From Pseudomonas violetae (lineage in GTDB: Bacteria > Pseudomonadota > Gammaproteobacteria > Pseudomonadales > Pseudomonadaceae), in NCBI RefSeq assembly GCF_023072615.1, contig NZ_JAKNRW010000035.1:1-52407 (forward strand): a stretch of 52,407 nucleotides of DNA. Reading direction: 5' to 3'. Made by a program: the position numbers and the translations under genes. Shown in pieces: positions 1-7,802 of this stretch; position 1 is the stretch's first letter, and each line of letters starts with the position of its first letter. Under the pieces are notes generated by a model, which saw nothing but the letters and a program-made list of their open reading frames with translations, was not told the origin of the DNA and searched no databases.

Positions 1-452
1 GCCAGCGCCCGGCCCTGCAGGCGCGGTGTGACCAGGCCCCGGGCGTAACCGGCCATGATGCCCCAGGACAGGCCTGCCGCCATGCCCGCCAGGAAGCGTG
101 ACACCAGGGTCAGCCCGTAGTGACTGGAAAAGGTCGTGACCGTGTTGAACAGCAGAAATCCGCACACCGTCATCATCAGCACTCGCCGACGCCGCCAGCC
201 GCGAGTCGCCACAGTCAGCGGAATGGCCGCCACGATGGAGCCCAGGGCATAGAGCGTCACCAACTGTCCGGCCCACACCTCGCTGACCTGCAGCCCGGCG
301 CCGATCTGCGTCAACAACCCGGCCGGCAGGGTTTCGGTGAGCACGGCGATAAAACCGGTCATGGCAAACGCCAGCAAGGCAGCGTAAGGCAACTTATCGC
401 TGGTAGTGCAGTGTTCGGCGTGCGCACGTTCAACGGTGGCCTGGTGAGTCAT
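1..452 (-). CDS. MFS transporter, C-terminal part outside the window
   Basis: The first 150 residues of a membrane protein are present; the gene runs off the left edge. The start is an ATG at 452 with a GGGAG about a dozen bases upstream. After a short polar N-terminus the protein shows alternating hydrophobic helices (AALLAFAMTGFIAVLTETLP, then a helix around QLVTLYALGSIVAAIPL) followed by the basic cytoplasmic loop TRGWRRRRV between helices 2 and 3. That loop is the typical mark of drug-proton type major facilitator proteins (DHA1/AraJ-like). It should act as an inner-membrane exporter, but the substrate cannot be told. A palindromic operator-like site lies just upstream. Membership of MFS is fairly sure; the subfamily is inference. 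Confidence 0.8.
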   Translation of the reverse strand, partial: MTHQATVERAHAEHCTTSDKLPYAALLAFAMTGFIAVLTETLPAGLLTQIGAGLQVSEVWAGQLVTLYALGSIVAAIPLTVATRGWRRRRVLMMTVCGFLLFNTVTTFSSHYGLTLVSRFLAGMAAGLSWGIMAGYARGLVTPRLQGRAL

Positions 453-484
453 GACGGTTGCAGCTCCCTTTCAAGCGACATGAA

Positions 485-507
485 TTGTATACAACTTTAC
501 ACTGTAA
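485..507. promoter_or_regulatory. Two adjacent palindromes in the MFS gene promoter
   Basis: A perfect 10-bp palindrome, TTGTATACAA (485-494), is followed by TTACACTGTAA (497-507), an inverted repeat with one central base. They sit 33-55 bp upstream of the MFS start codon. On the minus strand the first also contains TACAAT, a good -10 hexamer, so a bound protein would block the promoter. Such sites are typical of GntR or TetR repressors that control exporters; no such regulator gene is visible in the window. Confidence 0.45.
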
Positions 508-517
508 CTGACTCGGA

Positions 518-1267
518 TCACTGCACCGGTAAAAAATTCAGAAACAGCAGGCTCTGCGCGTAATTGAGGCCGATCCGCCGATAGCGCTCGTCGAGCATTT
601 GGGTCAGCAGGTCCAGCCGCGCGACGATCTTGCCGAACTCCACGGCGAAACTCAGGTTGCTACCCTCCTCCGATATCTCGTTGGAGAACAGCAAGGGGCC
701 GCCTTGCGGGTTCTGCCGTTGACTGAGGATCCAGGTGGCTTTCTCGATGTTGCGCGCGGCGTTGTTGACGAAGGTCGGGTTGATCGCATCCGTCATGTAG
801 AACTCCAGCCGGTCACCGTGCGCAGTCACCAGCATGCTGCCGATGGCGTAGATGAACGCACCGACACGGTCGCCGAGAAATTGCGGACTCATGGCATAAC
901 TCAGCGCCGCCAAATCCTTCTTGCCCCCTAAGGTGGGCAGCGGTTGCTGCTGCTCAATCGCCATGCGCACCTGTTTTTCGGCACTTCGAGCGTCGAGAAA
1001 ACCGGATTTTTTCAACTCATCGGGGTTACGCAGGTACAGCTTATTCATTAGCAGGTAGAGGCTATCGAGGTTGTCACGCATGGTCAGGGAGGCCATGCGG
1101 TCGACGCTGGTCTGGAGAAATTCCTGGGGTTTGCCTTCGCGAAACTGGCTGATGACGTCCCGTCCCTGTTGCTGGCTGCAACCGGCGACGAGCAGCAGTG
1201 CCAGGCCGGTCAGCAGCCGGCGGTGGCAATGGATTTGCGCGGAAATGAGGGATAACAATTGAGCCAT
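518..1267 (-). CDS. Putative lipoprotein of unknown function
   Basis: I do not recognise the family. The predicted product has 249 residues from the ATG at 1267. It begins with a positively charged stretch (HCHRR) and a hydrophobic core ending in the lipobox LVAGC, so it should be exported and lipid-anchored with the cysteine at about residue 30. The mature part is mostly helical and soluble, with a hydrophobic patch near SPQFLGDRVGAFIYAIGSML. An in-frame ATG 54 bases further upstream (1321) would add 18 residues ahead of the signal peptide, which makes it unlikely. Neither start has a convincing ribosome binding site. The gene lies behind the MFS gene promoter in the same orientation and probably has its own promoter. 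Confidence 0.65.
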   Translation of the reverse strand: MAQLLSLISAQIHCHRRLLTGLALLLVAGCSQQQGRDVISQFREGKPQEFLQTSVDRMASLTMRDNLDSLYLLMNKLYLRNPDELKKSGFLDARSAEKQVRMAIEQQQPLPTLGGKKDLAALSYAMSPQFLGDRVGAFIYAIGSMLVTAHGDRLEFYMTDAINPTFVNNAARNIEKATWILSQRQNPQGGPLLFSNEISEEGSNLSFAVEFGKIVARLDLLTQMLDERYRRIGLNYAQSLLFLNFLPVQ

Positions 1268-1493
1268 TGATTTTGCGACTTGGACATTGGCCGGCGGTGG
1301 GGATCGTCGCAGGCTGGCCATGGATAGAGCCGCGAATGCTGAAAAAGTGCAGTGCCGACGGTCCGTAAAACTTTGCGAAGGATGCGCAAGCCAGCACCCC
1401 CTGCCGTCTGCGGTACTCTGCAGCCTTCAGGTAATGAACCCCATGCTGTTCATGTTGCCGAACGTAAACAACCGGATTTTGCAGGAGGTTTGA

Positions 1494-2315
1494 ATGCGCA
1501 CTTTACAATTGGCCGGCGTTGAGGTGCCGGTCATCGGTCAGGGCACCTGGCGGATGGGCGAAGATTCATCGCAATACGCGAGCGAAGTTGCGGCCTTGCG
1601 CTTGGGCATCGAGTTGGGCATGACCTTGATCGATAGCGCCGAGATGTATGCCGAAGGCGCAGCCGAGGAGGTGGTGGGCGAGGCGATCGCAGGTCAGCGC
1701 GACAAGGTTTTCCTGGTCAGCAAAGTGTACCCGCATAACGCCAGTCGCCAGGGCATTCCTCTGGCCTGTGAACGCAGCCTGAAGCGCCTGGGCACAGATT
1801 ACATCGATCTTTATTTGCTGCATTGGCGTGGCCAGCATCCGCTGGAGGAAACCGTCAATGCCTTTGAGCGCCTGCGTGAGGACGGCAAGATCGGCCGCTG
1901 GGGCGTGTCCAATTTTGATATGGACGATCTGCACGAACTGGCTGCCCCGGCCTGCGCCACCAATCAGGTGCTGTACAACCTGGAAGAGCGCGGTATCGAA
2001 TTCGACCTGCTGCCGTGGTGCCAGCAACACCGACTGCCCGTCATGGCCTACTGTCCGATTGGCCAGGGCGGGCATATGCTGGCCCAGGTAACGCTCAAAC
2101 AAGTGGCAGACCGTCACGCCGTGACGCCAGCGCAGGTTGCACTGGCATGGATTCTGCGACAGGACGGGGTGATCGCCATCCCCAAGGCGGTCCGGCCCGA
2201 ACACGTCAAACTCAACGCTCAAGCTCAGGACATTCGGCTTGAGCCCGGGGACCTGGAGGCGCTGGACCAAGCGTTTCGTGCGCCACAACGCAAACAGCGA
2301 TTGGCCATGGTCTAG
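1494..2315 (+). CDS. Aldo/keto reductase
   Basis: This 273-residue protein is a cytoplasmic NADPH-dependent oxidoreductase of the aldo/keto reductase fold. The catalytic tetrad is in place: D47 and Y52 in the segment LIDSAEMY, K77 in FLVSK, and H110 in LYLLHW. The later segment GVSNFD and the cofactor-binding C-terminal segment AIPKAVRPEHV are also typical. Length fits the short bacterial members such as E. coli YeaE. The start is well supported by AGGAGG seven bases upstream of the ATG. The physiological carbonyl substrate is unknown; methylglyoxal and small aldehydes are common for the family. It may be transcribed together with the DUF1810 gene 28 bases downstream. Confidence 0.9.
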   Translation: MRTLQLAGVEVPVIGQGTWRMGEDSSQYASEVAALRLGIELGMTLIDSAEMYAEGAAEEVVGEAIAGQRDKVFLVSKVYPHNASRQGIPLACERSLKRLGTDYIDLYLLHWRGQHPLEETVNAFERLREDGKIGRWGVSNFDMDDLHELAAPACATNQVLYNLEERGIEFDLLPWCQQHRLPVMAYCPIGQGGHMLAQVTLKQVADRHAVTPAQVALAWILRQDGVIAIPKAVRPEHVKLNAQAQDIRLEPGDLEALDQAFRAPQRKQRLAMV

Positions 2316-2343
2316 GCCATCGGTTTCATCAGAGGGCTTCTAC

Positions 2344-2814
2344 ATGAGAAGCACCGATCCGCTGGACTCCTTTAACCTGGACCGCTTTAGCCAGGCCCAG
2401 GACCCGGTGTTCGACCACGTCCTCGGGGAATTGGGTGCCGGGTGCAAGCGCCGGCACTGGATGTGGTTTATATTCCCGCAGATCGCCGGGCTGGGCGGCA
2501 GCGAAATGTCGCGCCGCTTCGCCATTCAGTCTGCCGCAGAGGCTGCGGCCTATCTGGCTCATGCCCTACTGGGTACACGCCTGCGTACTTGCACTCAATT
2601 GGTGCTGAATATCAGACACAGGTCTATCGCTGATATTTTCGGTCACCCCGACGACCTGAAATTCCACTCCTCCATCACCCTTTTCGCGCAGGTCAGCCCC
2701 GCCGACAGTCTGTTCCATCAGGCACTGGAGCGGTATTACCATGGCATCCCGGACGAGTGGACCCTGTCGTTACTGGACTCAAAACAGCCCCAGTTGCCCC
2801 CCAATCAGGGTTGA
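2344..2814 (+). CDS. DUF1810 family protein
   Basis: The 156-residue product matches the DUF1810 family by its characteristic opening, in which a short helix with FNLDRFSQAQ is followed by RHWMWFIFPQ and GLGGSEMSRRFAI, and by HPDDLKFHSSITLF in the C-terminal half. The function of the family is not known; the proteins are small, cytoplasmic and single-domain. I chose the ATG at 2344, with GAGGG at a good distance, over a longer frame that would overlap the aldo/keto reductase gene. The last 36 bases overlap the end of polB on the opposite strand. Confidence 0.85.
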   Translation: MRSTDPLDSFNLDRFSQAQDPVFDHVLGELGAGCKRRHWMWFIFPQIAGLGGSEMSRRFAIQSAAEAAAYLAHALLGTRLRTCTQLVLNIRHRSIADIFGHPDDLKFHSSITLFAQVSPADSLFHQALERYYHGIPDEWTLSLLDSKQPQLPPNQG

Positions 2815-5139
2815 AAAATCGTCATCGACAAACGGCAGGATGGCATCCGCGATCGGTTGCAACTGGCGGGTGACGTAATGGTCATAGTCGATGGGCGCGC
2901 TGCGCACCTCCAACGGTTCAGGACCGGCGACTGTTATCAGATAACTGATCCAACCGCCGTTCTGATATTGCCGTGGCCGGCCCTGCTGGTCGTTGTACTG
3001 ATCGGCGATGCGCGCGGCCCGCACGTGGGGCGGTACATTGCGCTCATAGTCGTCGAGGGTGCGGCGCAGGCGCTTGCGATAAACCAGGCGTTCGTCAAAC
3101 TCGCCGGCCAGGGTCTTGCGCACATAGTCGCGCACATAATCCTGATAGGGCTTGCGGTGGAAAATCAGCGAGTAGAGTTCCTGCTGGAACTGGCGGGCCA
3201 GCAAAGACCAGTCGGTACGCACCGCTTCAAGGCCCTTGTAGACCATCTCATCGGTACCATCGGCACGGCGGACCAATCCTGCATAACGTTTTTTGCTGCC
3301 CTCCTCCGCCCCGCGAATAGTTGGCATCAGGAAACGCGTGTAGTGGGTTTCATACTGCAGTTCCAGCACGCTTTGCAGCCCGTACTGCTGCTGCACGTGT
3401 TCACGCCACCACAGGTTCACGTGTTCGACCAGGGCATGGCCGATCAGCGCGGCTTCTTCCTGGCCATGGGCTCGACGCAGCCAGACGAAGGTCGAATCGG
3501 TATCGCCGTAAATGACTGTATGCCCCTGCGCCTCGATCAACTGGCGAGTACGCAGCATGATTTCGTGCCCCCGCAAGGTGATCGACGACGCCAGGCGCGT
3601 GTCGAAGAATCGGCAGCCGCTGGATCCGAGCACGCCGTAGAAGGCATTCATGATGATTTTCAGGGCCTGGGACAGCGGCGCGTTTTGCTCACGCTTGGCG
3701 GTTTCCCGGCCTTCGGCGACCCGCGAGACAATCGCTGGCAGGCAATGCCGGGTCCGGGAAAACCGCGCGCCACGAAAACCGGGTACCGAGTCTTGATCGT
3801 CCGGGTACTTGAGGCCTTCGATCAGGCCGACCGGGTCGATCAGGAACGTGCGGATGATCGAGGGATAAAGGCTTTTGTAGTCGAGCACCAAAACCGACTC
3901 ATAGAGCCCCGGCTGTGAGTCCATGACAAAACCGCCAGGACTCGCCTGCGGTGGCCGCCCGCCCAGGTTCGGCGCAACGAAGCCCTGGCGGTGCATCAGC
4001 GGCATGTAGAGATGGGTGAAGGCCGCTACCGAGCCGCCACTGCGGTCCGCCGGCAAACCGGTGACGCTGGCGCGCTCGAGCAGGAAGGTCAGCAGTTGGG
4101 TCTTGGCGAAGATCCGCGTGACCAGTTCGCAGTCCTTGAGGTTGTACTTGGCCAGGGCCGGCTTGTCCTCGGCGAACATACGATTGATTTCGTCCATGCG
4201 CTGGTAGGGCGTGCTGATGGCCTTGCCTTCCCCAAGCAGGGTCTGGGCGACGTTTTCCAGGCTGAACGAGGGGAAACTCCAGGTGGCCGAACGCAAGGAT
4301 TCGATGCCGTCGATGATCAATCGGCCAGCCGCTGCAGCGAAAAAGTGGTGGCGACTGCCATGTTCGCGCCACTGCATCTCTTCGCCGCCACGCCCCAGCT
4401 TGAGCGGTACCGCCAGGCGCCGGGCGTGTTCGTGCAACACCCGCAGGTCGAACTGCACGACGTTCCAGCCGATGATCGCGTCAGGGTCAAAGCGGGCGAA
4501 CCACTCGTTCAGTTTCTTCAGCAACAGGGTGCGTGACTCGCAGTATTCAAGCTGGAAGTCCACCTCGCTGTCGTCGCCATTCGGTGGGCCGAGCATGTAA
4601 ACCTGACGCTCGCCGCACCCCTCCAGCGCAATCGAGTACAGCTCGCCCTGGGCGGTGGTTTCGATGTCCAGAGACACCAGCCTGAGTGTGGGCCGGTAAG
4701 CGGGATCGGGTTTCATCTGCGCGTCGAGCACCAGACCATCGGCGTTCGCCATGCCACCGAACACCACCGGCGCGGTGATAAAGCGTTCCATCATGTAGCG
4801 TTCCGGCGGCCGCACATCGGCTTCGAACATCTCGACGCCGGCCTTGCGCAGCGTGGTTTCCAGGCGCATCAGTTGGCCGTGCTGCTGACAGTACAGGCCT
4901 AGCACCGGGCGATGCTCGAAGTCCAGCAGCGCCAGGGGCCGCAGCTCGACGTTTTTTTCGCCCTGGAGCAGCTGTTCCGCCTGTTCACGCTGTTCTGCGG
5001 GAATAAACGCAACCGACGGTTGATGGGGCAGGCGAATGCGCCGGGGGCCATCATCGGTCGCCAGCCAGAACTCGACTTCCGTTCCGGCCGGGGTGTCACG
5101 CCAATGCCGGGTCAGGACAAACCCCTGCTGTAGATCCAC
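2779..5139 (-). CDS. polB: DNA polymerase II (family B)
   Basis: The 786-residue product has the full family B layout: a 3'-5' exonuclease domain with DIET at about residues 158-161 and NVVQFD at about 226-231, then the polymerase domain with motif A DYKSLYPSI near 420, motif B KIIMNAFYGVLGSSG near 495, and motif C YGDTDS near 544-549. All catalytic acidic residues are present. Length agrees with E. coli Pol II (783). The enzyme takes part in replication restart and translesion or repair synthesis. The frame is open 44 codons further upstream, but homology begins at VDLQQGF, so I place the start at the GTG at 5139, preceded by GAGG eight bases away. I see no LexA box in the upstream 200 bases, although E. 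coli polB is SOS-induced. Confidence 0.93.
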   Translation of the reverse strand: MDLQQGFVLTRHWRDTPAGTEVEFWLATDDGPRRIRLPHQPSVAFIPAEQREQAEQLLQGEKNVELRPLALLDFEHRPVLGLYCQQHGQLMRLETTLRKAGVEMFEADVRPPERYMMERFITAPVVFGGMANADGLVLDAQMKPDPAYRPTLRLVSLDIETTAQGELYSIALEGCGERQVYMLGPPNGDDSEVDFQLEYCESRTLLLKKLNEWFARFDPDAIIGWNVVQFDLRVLHEHARRLAVPLKLGRGGEEMQWREHGSRHHFFAAAAGRLIIDGIESLRSATWSFPSFSLENVAQTLLGEGKAISTPYQRMDEINRMFAEDKPALAKYNLKDCELVTRIFAKTQLLTFLLERASVTGLPADRSGGSVAAFTHLYMPLMHRQGFVAPNLGGRPPQASPGGFVMDSQPGLYESVLVLDYKSLYPSIIRTFLIDPVGLIEGLKYPDDQDSVPGFRGARFSRTRHCLPAIVSRVAEGRETAKREQNAPLSQALKIIMNAFYGVLGSSGCRFFDTRLASSITLRGHEIMLRTRQLIEAQGHTVIYGDTDSTFVWLRRAHGQEEAALIGHALVEHVNLWWREHVQQQYGLQSVLELQYETHYTRFLMPTIRGAEEGSKKRYAGLVRRADGTDEMVYKGLEAVRTDWSLLARQFQQELYSLIFHRKPYQDYVRDYVRKTLAGEFDERLVYRKRLRRTLDDYERNVPPHVRAARIADQYNDQQGRPRQYQNGGWISYLITVAGPEPLEVRSAPIDYDHYVTRQLQPIADAILPFVDDDFSTLIGGQLGLF

Positions 5140-5352
5140 CAATGCAACCTCGATAACTGATTCAGGTGGGGATTCTACGCGTATCCTCCTAACAGCTGCC
5201 GAACCTGGGAGGCTGCGTGCGGTTCGAACCGGGAAATTCACAAAAAAACCGGCAAATGACGTTTTTTGCATGTTATCCGCCGCTTTGCGCCTTGCCCTCG
5301 CGGCCCGGGTCTATGATTCTTCTAGAACAACGACAACACCAGAGTACCCACC

Positions 5353-5793
5353 ATGAAAACCGTCGCCCAACTGCTCAAGTTGAAAGATCAGAAGAATCAG
5401 GAAGTGCACCAGATCAAACCCGACCACATGGTGCTGGAAGCATTAATGAAGATGGCCGAGAAGAACGTCGGCGCCCTGCTCGTGGTGGAAAATGATCAAG
5501 TGCTGGGAATCATCAGCGAACGGGATTACGCGCGCAAACTGGTGCTGCATGGTCGATCTTCGGTGGGTACTCCGGTGCGCGACATCATGGTGTCGCAGGT
5601 GATCACCGTGGACACCCACCAAACCGTAGACACTTGCCTGGGCATCATGTCCGATAAGCGGCTGCGCCACTTGCCCGTAGTCGAGAATGGCAAGCTGATC
5701 GGCCTGCTGTCGATCGGCGACCTGGTCAAGGAAGCGATTGCCGAGCAGGCCGAGCTGATTCGGCAGCTGGAGCAGTATATTCGCGGCGAATGA
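5353..5793 (+). CDS. CBS-pair protein
   Basis: This 146-residue protein consists almost entirely of two CBS domains, roughly residues 15-70 and 80-138, which fold together into a Bateman module. Visible marks are VGALLVVENDQVLGIISERDYARKL in the first half and RHLPVVENGKLIGLLSIGDLVK in the second. Such stand-alone modules usually bind adenine nucleotides and act as energy or stress sensors. No catalytic domain is attached. The start ATG has a poor ribosome site. It converges on the glutathione transferase gene with a shared hairpin between them. Confidence 0.88.
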   Translation: MKTVAQLLKLKDQKNQEVHQIKPDHMVLEALMKMAEKNVGALLVVENDQVLGIISERDYARKLVLHGRSSVGTPVRDIMVSQVITVDTHQTVDTCLGIMSDKRLRHLPVVENGKLIGLLSIGDLVKEAIAEQAELIRQLEQYIRGE

Positions 5794-5801
5794 ACGGCAA
5801 G

Positions 5802-5827
5802 ATCAAAAGATCGTTCGATCTTTTGAT
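5802..5827. terminator. Bidirectional hairpin between the CBS and GST genes
   Basis: A perfect 12-bp inverted repeat (ATCAAAAGATCG, two-base loop, CGATCTTTTGAT) lies nine bases after the CBS stop codon and ends just before the stop codon of the convergent gene. The arms carry A and T runs on both sides, so it can act as a terminator for both genes. Confidence 0.6.
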
Positions 5828-5829
5828 TC

Positions 5830-6453
5830 TCAGCCCGGCCAATGCCGGGCAAACACCGGTGCCAGGGTCGGATGCCGGTCGATTCGCTCCAGCCACGCAT
5901 AGAATCCCGGCCGGGTGCTACGCAGGTGTTCGCGGCTTCCCGCCCAGCGGCTCACTACGGCGGCCAGCACATCCAGCGCGCCCGGCGCCTCGGCGCCCAG
6001 GTACAGCTCGCCGGAAAATTGGTCGGCGAACACCTCCCAACTCCAGTGCAAACGCGTTCGGGCGCCGGCCATGAGGTTCTGCCGGGACGTCTCATCCGCC
6101 TCGGCCAGCCAGCGCTCGGGGTAGTCGATAATGCCGATCGCCGCATAACAATTGCTGACGATGAACGCCAGGCCGCGAATGGCCTGGTCGCGCTCGGCGA
6201 CATCGTCCGGCAGCAGATTCGACTGGGGAAACGTCAGCCCCAGGTGGATGAGGATCGCTGCGCTTTCGGTCAGGATGCCGCCGTCGGGCAATTGCAGGGT
6301 TGGAATCTGCTTCAGTGGGTTGAGTTTCTCCAGAGCCTTGGCCGACTCCGGGGAGGCCTCTACATCGATAAAGCGATAGGGAATCTCGCAGAGCTCCAAT
6401 GCCGCCTCAATCGCCGCAGCGCCGGAGTTCTTGTGTCCGTAGAGCTGGTACAT
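5830..6453 (-). CDS. Glutathione S-transferase family protein
   Basis: The 207-residue protein has an N-terminal thioredoxin-like domain: YQLYGHKNSGAAAIEAALEL with a serine in the usual catalytic position, the cis-proline segment QIPTLQLPDG, and the glutathione-binding LTESAAI. An all-helical C-terminal domain follows. Fold and length fit bacterial GSTs, but the substrate is not predictable. The start is an ATG at 6453 with AAGGAGG at ideal distance; a GTG six bases earlier abuts the same ribosome site and is less likely. It is divergent from the DUF3455 gene. Confidence 0.85.
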   Translation of the reverse strand: MYQLYGHKNSGAAAIEAALELCEIPYRFIDVEASPESAKALEKLNPLKQIPTLQLPDGGILTESAAILIHLGLTFPQSNLLPDDVAERDQAIRGLAFIVSNCYAAIGIIDYPERWLAEADETSRQNLMAGARTRLHWSWEVFADQFSGELYLGAEAPGALDVLAAVVSRWAGSREHLRSTRPGFYAWLERIDRHPTLAPVFARHWPG

Positions 6454-6527
6454 ACACACCTCCTTTGCAGTTCTCTCTTTGTAGCAGCTGACTCAGCCCC
6501 TGCGGAAAAATTTCTTTTTTCGCACCT

Positions 6528-6556
6528 GCATCCAAATCGCCACGTGGCGGGTAGTA
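6528..6556 (+). promoter_or_regulatory. Candidate ECF-type promoter with central CACGTG palindrome
   Basis: GCATCC (6528-6533) and GTAGTA (6551-6556) are 17 bp apart, a spacing suited to an ECF sigma promoter. Between them lies a perfect 12-bp palindrome, CGCCACGTGGCG (6538-6549). The site is 55 bp upstream of the DUF3455 start and inside the divergent gap with the GST gene. The assignment is inference from spacing and from the sigma factor gene encoded next door; a weaker GCATCC also occurs at about 7244, ahead of the sigma gene. Confidence 0.3.
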
Positions 6557-6610
6557 CCTGTAGCAGCCCTGATGCTGCAAAGCGGATTACCCATTTTCGG
6601 AGTGCTATCA

Positions 6611-7132
6611 ATGAACGCCAAACAGCTGATGTGTCTTGCCGGTTTACTTGCCACCACTACCGCCACCTTCGCCCAGACGGGTCTGCCCGACAGCATCAAG
6701 GTACCTGACGGGCACAAGGTGGCCATGGAAACCACCGCGGCCGGCGAGATCACCTATGAGTGCCGCGACAAGGCCAACGCCGCCGGCATGACGGAATGGG
6801 TGTTCGTGGGGCCTAAAGCGGTGCTGAGCGATCGCAGCGGCAAACAGGTCGGCACCTATTTTGGACCGCCGGCAACCTGGCAGGCGAAGGACGGCTCGAA
6901 AGTCACCGGCACCCAACTGGCCGTCGCGCCATCGACACCGGGTAGCCTGCCCTATCAGTTGGTCAAGGCCAACCCGGCCGAAGGCAAGGGCGCGATGAGC
7001 GGCGTGAGCTACATCCAGCGCGTGGCCCTCAAGGGCGGCGTGGCGCCCGGTACCGAATGCACCTCCGCCAACAAGGGCAAGCAGGAAGTGGTGAAGTACC
7101 AGGCGGACTATATTTTCTGGGCTGCGAGCTGA
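6611..7132 (+). CDS. DUF3455 exported protein
   Basis: The 173-residue product starts with a Sec signal peptide (MNAKQLMCLAGLLATTTATFAQ, cleavage likely after AQ). The mature part matches DUF3455: a start like LPDSIKVPDGHKVAMETTAAGEITYECR, then EWVFVGPKAVLSD, YFGPPATWQAKDGSKV, and an end with YQADYIFWAAS. The function of the family is not established; the members are periplasmic or secreted. The gene sits directly ahead of an ECF sigma / anti-sigma pair in the same direction, so it may be a target of that sigma factor. The start is the ATG before the signal peptide; a longer frame upstream adds 13 unrelated residues. Confidence 0.85.
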   Translation: MNAKQLMCLAGLLATTTATFAQTGLPDSIKVPDGHKVAMETTAAGEITYECRDKANAAGMTEWVFVGPKAVLSDRSGKQVGTYFGPPATWQAKDGSKVTGTQLAVAPSTPGSLPYQLVKANPAEGKGAMSGVSYIQRVALKGGVAPGTECTSANKGKQEVVKYQADYIFWAAS

Positions 7133-7274
7133 TTCCAATCCATCAGGTGCAGGCCCTGGTCATTAAAAGGTGACCCGGGCCGGGCACTTGCAGGAGCTGG
7201 CTTGCTGCAGGCTCCTACAGACTCCCGGTTTGTTTGCTAGATTGCATCCCAGGTCCCATCAATGGCTGAGCACA

Positions 7275-7802
7275 GTGTCCTTGCCCGAACCCCTTTTTGA
7301 TTACGAAGCACACCTGGCCGCCTGCGGGCGTGGCGAGCAGCAGGCATTGCGCGATTTATACCTGCAGGAAAGCCCGCGCCTGCTGGGCGTGGCCAAACGC
7401 CTGGTGCGCGACACGGCGCTGGCCGAAGATATCGTCCACGATGCATTCCTGAAAATCTGGAACGGTGCCGCGCGATTCGATCCCGAGCGAGGTTCGGCGC
7501 GGGGCTGGATGTACAGCGTGACGCGGCACCTGGCGCTGAATTTCCTGCGTGACCATCGTCGCGAAAGCCACGACGAGATCGATGTGCCGGACGTTACCCA
7601 AGCGCTCGATGACCAGGCCGATTCAGGGCGCATCCATCATTGTCTGGAGCAACTGGAGCCGGCACGGCGCATTTGCATCGTGCATGCGTACGTCGACGGT
7701 TATTCCCACGCCGAGATATCACACAAGCTCGGCGCCCCGCTGGGCACGGTCAAAGCCTGGATCAAGCGCAGCCTGACGGCGTTGCGGGAGTGCATGGGAT
7801 GA
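7275..7802 (+). CDS. ECF-type RNA polymerase sigma factor
   Basis: The product of about 175 residues has sigma region 2 (LYLQESPRLLGVAKRLVRDTALAEDIVHDAFLKIW and the promoter-melting segment ARGWMYSVTRHLALNFLRDHRR) and region 4 (the helix-turn-helix DGYSHAEISHKLGAPLGTVKAWIKRSL), with no region 1 or 3, as in extracytoplasmic-function sigma factors. The frame is open back to 7170, but the conserved protein begins at SLPEPLFDYE, so I prefer the GTG at 7275. The stop codon overlaps the start of the anti-sigma gene as ATGA, so the two are translationally coupled. The pair resembles the SigK/RskA type. Confidence 0.85.
   Translation: MSLPEPLFDYEAHLAACGRGEQQALRDLYLQESPRLLGVAKRLVRDTALAEDIVHDAFLKIWNGAARFDPERGSARGWMYSVTRHLALNFLRDHRRESHDEIDVPDVTQALDDQADSGRIHHCLEQLEPARRICIVHAYVDGYSHAEISHKLGAPLGTVKAWIKRSLTALRECMG

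Noticed and set aside
2857..3918. Plus-strand frame of 353 codons inside polB
   Set aside because: It is antisense to the polymerase domain with all family motifs, and shows no domain of its own.
5140..5352. LexA box upstream of polB
   Set aside because: I looked for CTGT-N8-ACAG in this gap and found none, so SOS control is not claimed.
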